NCBI GenBank assembly: GCA_964508755.1
Contig: CAZDUZ010000001.1
Location: 19,598 to 83,597 of the forward strand
Length of the DNA stretch: 64,000 nt
Direction: 5' to 3'
DNA from: CAZDUZ01 sp964508755
GTDB lineage: Bacteria; Patescibacteriota; Dojkabacteria; SC72; JAFGCJ01
The notes beneath the pieces were generated by a model, which saw only the letters and a program-made list of their open reading frames with translations, was not told where the DNA came from and searched no databases. Of this stretch, positions 58,648 through 64,000 are shown one piece after another (within the stretch, counting starts at the first letter, position 1; every line of letters begins with the position of its first letter). Both the position numbers and the translations under genes were made by a program.

Positions 58648-60747
58648 GTGGCTATCAAAATAAATAAAGCGGTTCTCGTTGTCGGTATTCTCCTCGTTTT
58701 TGTGGGTGTTTTAGGCGCTGCAGGCTTTGTAATTTGGCGTCTGAATCAGCCCGATGATGTTACTCCGGGAGAGTCGGAGGCGGGAGTTTGTATACCCCCT
58801 GCTGGAAAAATCGGGGATGATGGAGGTGGGGGATGTTGTGGATCCTATTCTGGAACTGATGGAGGTGTGGCTTGTACTGGTGATAGTGGGGGATGTCGTG
58901 ATTGGGAAGTATGCGATGTAAGCAACGGAGCGTGTGCGAGCGGTACTAGTTGTCGTGAAGCAAGTTGTCGGGCGGATGGTGGGGCTTGTACTGGTAATTC
59001 TCAATGTTGTAGTGGTAATTGTAGCGGAGGAACATGTCAGGGTGGGTCAGCTTGCAAGAGAGACGGGGATGCGTGTAGTAGTGCAGGAGAGTGTTGTAGT
59101 AACACCTGCACTGGAGGAATCTGTTCAGCTGCTCCAAGGACCTGTGATGCTGGTAACACCGGGTGGTGTGGGACTGATACAGGGGCTGATGGAAAGTGTA
59201 GCTGTTCTAACTTTAATGAACCAAAGTGTCATGTCCACGCTGGAAGTGGATGCGCATGGATTGATGGAGCCTGCACGTGCAATTCAGGAGAAGAAACAGG
59301 GGGATGCGTCATTACGGGTTCGGCATCAAGTTTTACCTGTGATAAGGGTCCGTGCAAAGTTTCTGTAGCTGCTTGTTATACTGCTACTGCAAACCGAAGT
59401 GAATGTGAGTCACGGGCGAATGAGGGTGTGGGATGTGCTACCTCAACTATTACTCTATCTGAAGGACAATCATATTCTCTAACTCCTCCAGGCAGTTGTG
59501 GTATTTATCAACTTGATGCTACAGGTTGTACGTGGAATCGAGCTGAAACTGGTTGTGTCTGGTCTGACACCTGTGATGAAGATGAGGAGCAACCAACCTG
59601 TGGAAATGGAGTCATTGATGCAGGTGAGCAATGTGATCCTCCAGGTAATACAACACAATGTTCCGGTGGAGGAACATGTTCAGCAAGTTGTACCTGTCCT
59701 GCAGTTGTTCAAGAGTATTTAACAGTAAGTGGTGACGTCTTTTGTCAGGATCCAAATGGAGAACGATATCCTGTCATCGGTGCAAAAGTGCGATTTACTA
59801 AAACAGGAAGTGCTGCAGAGGTATTATCAACAAATTCATCCGGTGCGTATTCATCTGCTTCAAATACTACAACACCTGCACAGAAGCCTTTTACCGTACA
59901 ATTTGATAGTTTCACTAATCCTTCATCTACACTACCAACGGGTGTTGTTTATAGTGCTATGGTTGGACCGGTAGTGGATAATTCTTCAATATGCACGAGC
60001 GGTAAGTGTTCTACCTGTAGTGGAAGTTATAGTACCTGTAATGGATTAACCAATGGATCAAATGCAGGGTTTAATCTAAAATTTACCAATTGTAGTCCTG
60101 CCCAGGTAAATCCTGACTGGAGTATTCAAAAGACTAATACACCGGTCTGTTACCAGGAGGAAACGGTAAATGCATACGCAGAAATTAGTTATACTGTTAC
60201 CGTTACGAACGTTACGGGTGGTGGTACTGTTACGACGGTTGAAGATGATCTCGATGCAGATATTTCAGATTCGTGGGTTAGTGCGGTTACTCCTACTGGT
60301 GTGGTAAGTGGGGGAAAGATTACCTGGAATGCGGGATACACCTTTACGTCAGGTCAATCAATGACGTTTACCTATAAAGTAAGAATTCCGCGGGCATTGT
60401 TTGGGCAAGCATTGGATAATCACGTCATTGCGACACCTGAATCGGGAGATCAACTGCACGCATATTCAACTGCGCTTGCCATATGCGGTGAATACAAACC
60501 GCCACTTCCTTCCACCGGTATCTTTGACTCGACCGTAGTTCGGATTGTTCTGGGCGTCCTCTGTGTTGTTCTCGGATATGCGTACTATCGGTTCGGACTT
60601 TTTGATGGTATGGCTCGCTGGCTTTCACAGGTTTCTGGTTCCGCTGCAGGAAAAGTAAAACATTCAGTAAGCTCTGAAGGGAAGCGTGAGCGATGGGAGC
60701 GAAAGGTTGTAACAGCCGTTGATAAACGCAGGAATACTCGGAAATAG
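58648..60747 (+). CDS. Cys-rich surface protein with LPSTG-like anchor
   Basis: 699 aa, starting at GTG. A signal-anchor helix (about 7-30); then four or more Cys-knot-like units of the form C-DGGACTGNSQCCSGNC and DACSSAGECCSNTC; then CGNGVIDAGEQCD (a Myxococcus-type Cys-rich repeat); an SdrD/B-type beta domain (VFCQDPNGERYPVIGAKVRF); and a DUF11-like domain with SYTVTVTNVTGGG. It ends with PPLPSTGIFDSTVVR, a transmembrane helix and a long basic tail. Likely surface-displayed, possibly for attachment to a host cell. The LPSTG motif suggests sortase handling, but the tail after the helix is much longer than usual. Confidence 0.85.
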   Translation: MAIKINKAVLVVGILLVFVGVLGAAGFVIWRLNQPDDVTPGESEAGVCIPPAGKIGDDGGGGCCGSYSGTDGGVACTGDSGGCRDWEVCDVSNGACASGTSCREASCRADGGACTGNSQCCSGNCSGGTCQGGSACKRDGDACSSAGECCSNTCTGGICSAAPRTCDAGNTGWCGTDTGADGKCSCSNFNEPKCHVHAGSGCAWIDGACTCNSGEETGGCVITGSASSFTCDKGPCKVSVAACYTATANRSECESRANEGVGCATSTITLSEGQSYSLTPPGSCGIYQLDATGCTWNRAETGCVWSDTCDEDEEQPTCGNGVIDAGEQCDPPGNTTQCSGGGTCSASCTCPAVVQEYLTVSGDVFCQDPNGERYPVIGAKVRFTKTGSAAEVLSTNSSGAYSSASNTTTPAQKPFTVQFDSFTNPSSTLPTGVVYSAMVGPVVDNSSICTSGKCSTCSGSYSTCNGLTNGSNAGFNLKFTNCSPAQVNPDWSIQKTNTPVCYQEETVNAYAEISYTVTVTNVTGGGTVTTVEDDLDADISDSWVSAVTPTGVVSGGKITWNAGYTFTSGQSMTFTYKVRIPRALFGQALDNHVIATPESGDQLHAYSTALAICGEYKPPLPSTGIFDSTVVRIVLGVLCVVLGYAYYRFGLFDGMARWLSQVSGSAAGKVKHSVSSEGKRERWERKVVTAVDKRRNTRK

Positions 60748-60998
60748 GGACTGAGAAGAATTTTCATCCGAAACCGAAGATGCTGGTACTTTTAGTGTCG
60801 TTTTTCAATTGACAGCAGCTCTCTAGACCTATAAAATTGCACCTGTTGTTTTGAGATTTTTCTAAATTGCATGTATCCGATAATGACAAATAGTGATCCT
60901 ATCGTGGGGGTGCAAGTGTTATATGAGGAAAGTAATTGGAGGGATGCATCTAATTATATTTTTTTCTCGAACAACTGGTAGGTCAGGAATCTATACCT

Positions 60999-61490
60999 GT
61001 GCACGATTTACTGGAGTTAACATCGAGAAGCTGGAAGCCAGAAAATCTTGAACGGTTACAGAGGACAATCGGAGAGATTGCAGGGCAAGGTACCGCTACC
61101 GAGCAAGCTTATAATCGTCGATTGGTTCTTGCTCTGTATGAATTGCATCAAGCTGATGCTGGAAATCTAGTTATTATTGATTGGTTTAGTAGTTTTAGGT
61201 CTGTGAGTGATTTTAAGGAGCAATGGGTTCGTGTTACAGATGGGCTCCTTACGCTAAGACAGGAAATTGATGATATTGCTGCATATGCCGATGTTGAAGA
61301 GCTCGACTGCCTTCATGGATTTTTTGCTCGCTTGGCTTACAGCGGTATATGTCAGCGTGGTCAAGAGGTAGAGTGTCAGTTAGGACTTACAGAAGAAGAA
61401 TGGGTCGAGAAGCAAATCGAGCTGTGGAATCAAGATATTAAACTGAGAAACGTGGGAATTCCTGAATCAACGTCCGATGTGACAGATTAA
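60999..61490 (+). CDS. hypothetical protein, 163 aa
   Basis: Not recognised. It is acidic, helical and soluble, with Trp-containing motifs (TSRSWKPENLERLQRTIGE; EEWVEKQIELWNQD). The GTG start is uncertain, because a TATACC element lies just 1 nt before it. The 250 bp upstream (60748-60998) hold no recognisable gene. It precedes rpsU by 26 nt. Confidence 0.55.
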   Translation: MHDLLELTSRSWKPENLERLQRTIGEIAGQGTATEQAYNRRLVLALYELHQADAGNLVIIDWFSSFRSVSDFKEQWVRVTDGLLTLRQEIDDIAAYADVEELDCLHGFFARLAYSGICQRGQEVECQLGLTEEEWVEKQIELWNQDIKLRNVGIPESTSDVTD

Positions 61491-61501
61491 TTTAGTTTGT
61501 G

Positions 61502-61507
61502 TATAAT
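61502..61507 (+). promoter_or_regulatory. -10 promoter of rpsU
   Basis: TATAAT, 9 nt before ATG 61517, predicting a leader of about 3 nt. Confidence 0.7.
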
Positions 61508-61516
61508 CCGTTCGCT

Positions 61517-61720
61517 ATGGCAGTAATTGTGCACGCAAACGAAAACGTAGATACAGCTCTCAAACGGTTACACCGCGAAGTTCTTCGTGAAAAAGTGCTT
61601 GAGACCGCTCGTGAAAAAGCCTACCGCGTCAAAGAGGTGGTTGCTGAACGCGAGAAACGTCGAGAGTGGGCGAAGATGAAACGGCGCCGAAGAGCTGCCC
61701 GTCGTCGGCAGATGAACTAA
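61517..61720 (+). CDS. rpsU: ribosomal protein bS21
   Basis: 67 aa, the normal size. It shows VIVHANENVDTALKRLHREV and the basic C-terminal helix REWAKMKRRRRAARRRQ. bS21 binds near the platform and the 16S 3' end and helps initiation. It starts a cluster rpsU-yqeY-ybeY-pth. ATG 61517 is chosen over TTG 61499 because the promoter lies between them. Confidence 0.94.
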   Translation: MAVIVHANENVDTALKRLHREVLREKVLETAREKAYRVKEVVAEREKRREWAKMKRRRRAARRRQMN

Positions 61721-61737
61721 TCTGTCACTTTTCAACA

Positions 61738-62190
61738 ATGAGTCTTCTAGAAACTATTCAGAAAGATATGCTTTCTGCCGCTAAGGATGGTAAAGCTGTC
61801 GAATCAGATATTCTCAAAATGGTTGTTTCAAATCTTAAGAACGCACTTATTGCCAAAGGCCCTGGAGAAAGTCTATCCGAAGAAGAAGAAATCAAACTTG
61901 TATTTTCAGAAGCAAAGAAATTAAAAGACGCTGCAGAGCAGTATCGCTCTGGTGGACGTGAAGATCTTGCAAAACGAGAAGAAGAGCAGTTAGTGGTGGT
62001 AGAGCGTTACCTCCCACAACAGGCAAGTGTAGAAGATGTCCGTGCTGTTGTAGTGGATGTCATTAAGGAAACGGGAGTTTCAGGAATGGGTGCGATGGGT
62101 ATGGTAATGGGAAATGCTATGAAGAAACTTCAGGGTAAAGCTGATGGAAAGATTGTCAGCGATATTGTAAAAGAAGAATTGTCGAAGTAA
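61738..62190 (+). CDS. yqeY: GatB/YqeY domain protein
   Basis: 150 aa. It matches the YqeY family: SLLETIQKDMLSAAKDGK, LRNAL-like LKNALIAKG, YLPQQASVEDVRAVV and GAMGMVMGNAMKKLQGKADG. The family shares the tRNA-binding tail domain of GatB; its role is unclear. The rpsU-yqeY pairing is conserved across bacteria. Confidence 0.94.
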   Translation: MSLLETIQKDMLSAAKDGKAVESDILKMVVSNLKNALIAKGPGESLSEEEEIKLVFSEAKKLKDAAEQYRSGGREDLAKREEEQLVVVERYLPQQASVEDVRAVVVDVIKETGVSGMGAMGMVMGNAMKKLQGKADGKIVSDIVKEELSK

Positions 62191-62209
62191 TCGGCATTAC
62201 TGAATTCGA

Positions 62210-62686
62210 ATGAAAAACTCTAAGCCTCTAACTATTTTTCTATTTACTTCCTGTTCAGGTTCACTTTGTCTCGATACCCGTTCTCTTCTATTGAAGTATT
62301 CGAAGGAGATTGCTGAAGAATTATCACAGAGGGTTTCTCAAGCTGAAGGTGCGGAAATAAACGTGGTCATTGCAGAAGGAAGGACTCTCCGAGGGATGAA
62401 TCGTAGATTTAGAGGGATTGATGCTGCAACCGATGTATTATCGTTTCCTCTTGGCGATGGAGTTTTGGGTGAGATTTGGATTTGTCCGTCGTTGGTACGT
62501 CGTAATGCTCGTTTATTCGGACAATCGGAAGAAACGGAACTCCTCCGTGTCTGTATTCACGGAATGTTACATCTATTCGGATATGATCATTCCGGTGTAT
62601 ATGATGAGAACGAGACGAAGAATCTTGAGGAAATGTTTACACTGCAGGAAGGTATTCTCAAGGCTGTCATTTCGAAGAAGGAGTGA
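62210..62686 (+). CDS. ybeY: endoribonuclease YbeY (16S rRNA maturation)
   Basis: 158 aa. The zinc motif HGMLHLFGYDH (H-x3-H-x5-H, near 117) is intact, preceded by LRGMNRRFRGIDAATDVLSFP. YbeY processes the 16S 3' end and is involved in ribosome quality control. It lies 19 nt after yqeY and 12 nt before pth. Confidence 0.96.
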   Translation: MKNSKPLTIFLFTSCSGSLCLDTRSLLLKYSKEIAEELSQRVSQAEGAEINVVIAEGRTLRGMNRRFRGIDAATDVLSFPLGDGVLGEIWICPSLVRRNARLFGQSEETELLRVCIHGMLHLFGYDHSGVYDENETKNLEEMFTLQEGILKAVISKKE

Positions 62687-62692
62687 TATACT
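62684..62692 (+). promoter_or_regulatory. extended -10 promoter, leaderless pth
   Basis: TGa-TATACT (hexamer 62687-62692), exactly 6 nt before ATG 62699. It overlaps the end of ybeY. Confidence 0.72.
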
Positions 62693-62698
62693 GCATAT

Positions 62699-63262
62699 AT
62701 GCTTATCGTCATCGGTCTAGGAAATCCAGGTAAAAAGTATGCTTTATCACGACATAACGCGGGATTCATGTTTGTTGACAAGCTTTCAGAATTCTTAGGG
62801 TGGGATGCGTTTTACGATGTGGATTCGTGGGGTTCGGACAACAGTCCGACGTACGTTGTGAGGCGTGCACGTTCAGGTGGTGATGTAAAAGTTACTTTCA
62901 TGAAACCATTAACCTTCATGAACTTATCAGGAAGTGCGGTTAAAAATATCGTTGAACGTGAAGGGATTGCAGTATCATCCTCGCTCATCCTTGTGCATGA
63001 TGACTTAGACATAGAACTGGGAAAGTATAAAATTCAACGGAGTGTTGCTCCTAAAAATCATCGTGGAGTTCGAAGTGTCGAACAATCAATTGCGAAGACA
63101 GACTTTCTTCGAGTGCGACTTGGGGTCGATTCTCGAAAGGGAGACCGTAGTATTCCTCCAGATGAGTATGTCATTCAACCTATGGCACAAGAGGAACTTT
63201 TGCTTCTAAACGAAACTATAGATGAAGCGGTTCGGGATCTTCGTTCACTTGTTCAGTTCTAG
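62699..63262 (+). CDS. pth: peptidyl-tRNA hydrolase
   Basis: 187 aa. Conserved motifs: VIGLGNPGKKYALSRHNAGF (Asn and catalytic His), FMKPLTFMNLSG, VHDDLDIELGKYKI, and NHRGVRSVEQSI (the usual GHNGL is NHRGV). It frees tRNA from peptidyl-tRNA drop-offs. It is followed by mfd, a common pth-mfd neighbourhood. An independent leaderless promoter lies inside ybeY. Confidence 0.95.
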   Translation: MLIVIGLGNPGKKYALSRHNAGFMFVDKLSEFLGWDAFYDVDSWGSDNSPTYVVRRARSGGDVKVTFMKPLTFMNLSGSAVKNIVEREGIAVSSSLILVHDDLDIELGKYKIQRSVAPKNHRGVRSVEQSIAKTDFLRVRLGVDSRKGDRSIPPDEYVIQPMAQEELLLLNETIDEAVRDLRSLVQF

Positions 63263-63336
63263 TTACTGAGGTATATTTCATCACCTTTTATTAATTAGTA
63301 AGACTTACAATTTCTACTGAATTTCGCGCATGCGTT

Positions 63337-64000
63337 ATGACAGACACTAGTATTACCCACAATATTCGTTCAGTCGCACCCATAGAATCTTTGGCAAAAC
63401 GTGTTGTTTCATCAATAATTGAAACGGCAAAGAGTGGAAAAATTCCATGGATTTCAGTTGAGTATCTTCCTATTGGGGAAGTCCTCTCGTTCTTGCTTGC
63501 TGAAGAATATGGAGGGAGCGTGCTTGTGTGGTCTGTATCTTCCTCGGTAGTCAACGATATTCCGGTAAACTTTTTTAATTCTTCGTCAGAATTAACTGCT
63601 TTATCTGCTGGTATTGATTATGCCGAAGTTCTTGAGTTGTTAAACAAGGCAGGTCTTGAAAGAGTGAAAAGAGTATGGGGAGCAGGCGAGTATAGTGTAA
63701 TCGGAGATGTCTTGACCGTGTGGCCTATCGGAAATGCTATTCCGTATCGTATAGAAATAGGGGATAGTGTTATCGAGCGAATAAGTATGCTTGATACTCA
63801 TACATGGAAACAGGTAGGAGATGCAAAACAAGTGGTACTTCTTGGCAATGCTTCTGATGAAAGGGCTGAAGGATTGATTGAAACAAAGCTTTTGCCTGGT
63901 AATCCAGACAACGAAACTCTGCGTGTCGTTTTTTCTGACACGTCTATTATTCCTGAGTCTTTAAAAGGGAAATTCAAAGTAATTAAGTCCGGACTTGCGT
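63337..64000 (+). CDS. mfd: transcription-repair coupling factor Mfd, N-terminal part (truncated by window end)
   Basis: The frame is open from ATG 63337 to the window edge (about 221 residues seen). It resembles the N-terminal UvrB-homology module of Mfd/UvrB: WGAGEYSVIGDVLTVWPIGN matches the R-G-D/G-V-(V/L)-D-V-(F/Y)-P pattern, followed by PYRIEIGDSVIERISMLD. Mfd removes stalled RNA polymerase and recruits UvrA. Assignment rests on this motif plus the pth neighbour; the helicase motifs lie beyond the window. Confidence 0.78.
   Translation, partial: MTDTSITHNIRSVAPIESLAKRVVSSIIETAKSGKIPWISVEYLPIGEVLSFLLAEEYGGSVLVWSVSSSVVNDIPVNFFNSSSELTALSAGIDYAEVLELLNKAGLERVKRVWGAGEYSVIGDVLTVWPIGNAIPYRIEIGDSVIERISMLDTHTWKQVGDAKQVVLLGNASDERAEGLIETKLLPGNPDNETLRVVFSDTSIIPESLKGKFKVIKSGLA

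Overview
The window looks like a chromosomal segment of a reduced, uncultured bacterium of the Candidate Phyla Radiation (Patescibacteria). This is inferred from gene content, not from a marker tree. The signs are: almost no biosynthetic genes; core operons with members missing (rpsB-tsf-frr-rseP without pyrH, uppS, cdsA and dxr; secE-nusG-rplKAJL without rpoBC behind it); large Cys-rich surface proteins; natural-competence genes; and a fatty-acid scavenging gene. UGA is a normal stop codon (acpS, comEC, dprA and the L,D-transpeptidase gene all end in TGA), so the UGA=Gly code of Gracilibacteria/Absconditabacteria is excluded. No rRNA, CRISPR array, prophage or transposase was seen.

Layout. 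1-6 kb: the end of a Cys-rich surface protein, tRNA-Ala, an SDR oxidoreductase, a pilin gene with an apparent frameshift, two hypotheticals and a 33-aa membrane peptide. 6-13.6 kb: leuS behind an attenuator-like leader, a cyclophilin, an RNHCP zinc protein plus retropepsin pair, then comEA and a comEC split into two genes. 13.8-18.5 kb: three tRNA-Arg genes, a T-box with an Arg (CGC) specifier, argS fused to a B3/B4 editing-like domain, an L,D-transpeptidase and tRNA-Pro. 18.5-19.8 kb: about 1.3 kb without genes. 19.8-25.2 kb: a protease-less Lon-type ATPase, acpS, an acyl-activating enzyme-ACP-acyltransferase fusion, an RsmI-type methyltransferase and two more tRNA-Arg genes. 25.3-36.3 kb: a PEGA-domain protein, a second MreB, a GT2 glycosyltransferase, a DUF1704 (MATCAP/QEGLA-type) metallopeptidase and, facing it, an operon of a 7TM protein and four ATP-grasp ligases. 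36.5-41.3 kb: secE-nusG-rplK-rplA-rplJ-rplL with rpmG and four tRNAs. 41.4-52.4 kb: a structured RNA candidate, an M50 protease, rpmB, mreBCD-mrdA, dprA-topA and a membrane protein. 52.4-64 kb: radC, dcd, a DHFR-like protein, rpsB-tsf-frr-rseP, an LPSTG-bearing Cys-rich surface protein, rpsU-yqeY-ybeY-pth and the start of mfd.

Functional themes. (1) Peptide modification: four ATP-grasp ligases, a fused retropepsin domain, a 7TM partner and a DUF1704 carboxypeptidase-like enzyme suggest a system that builds and trims a peptide tag. (2) Arginine decoding: five tRNA-Arg isoacceptors, a T-box and an ArgRS carrying a B3/B4 domain. (3) Lipid scavenging: AcpS plus a three-domain enzyme. (4) DNA uptake: pilin, ComEA, split ComEC and DprA. 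(5) Rod-shape wall growth: MreBCD, PBP2, an L,D-transpeptidase and an extra MreB.

Expression. Many genes have an extended -10 hexamer (TGn-TATAAT type) ending exactly 6 or 9 nt before the start codon, which predicts leaderless mRNAs. Shine-Dalgarno sequences are rare, with two strong exceptions (rpsB and the 33-aa peptide).
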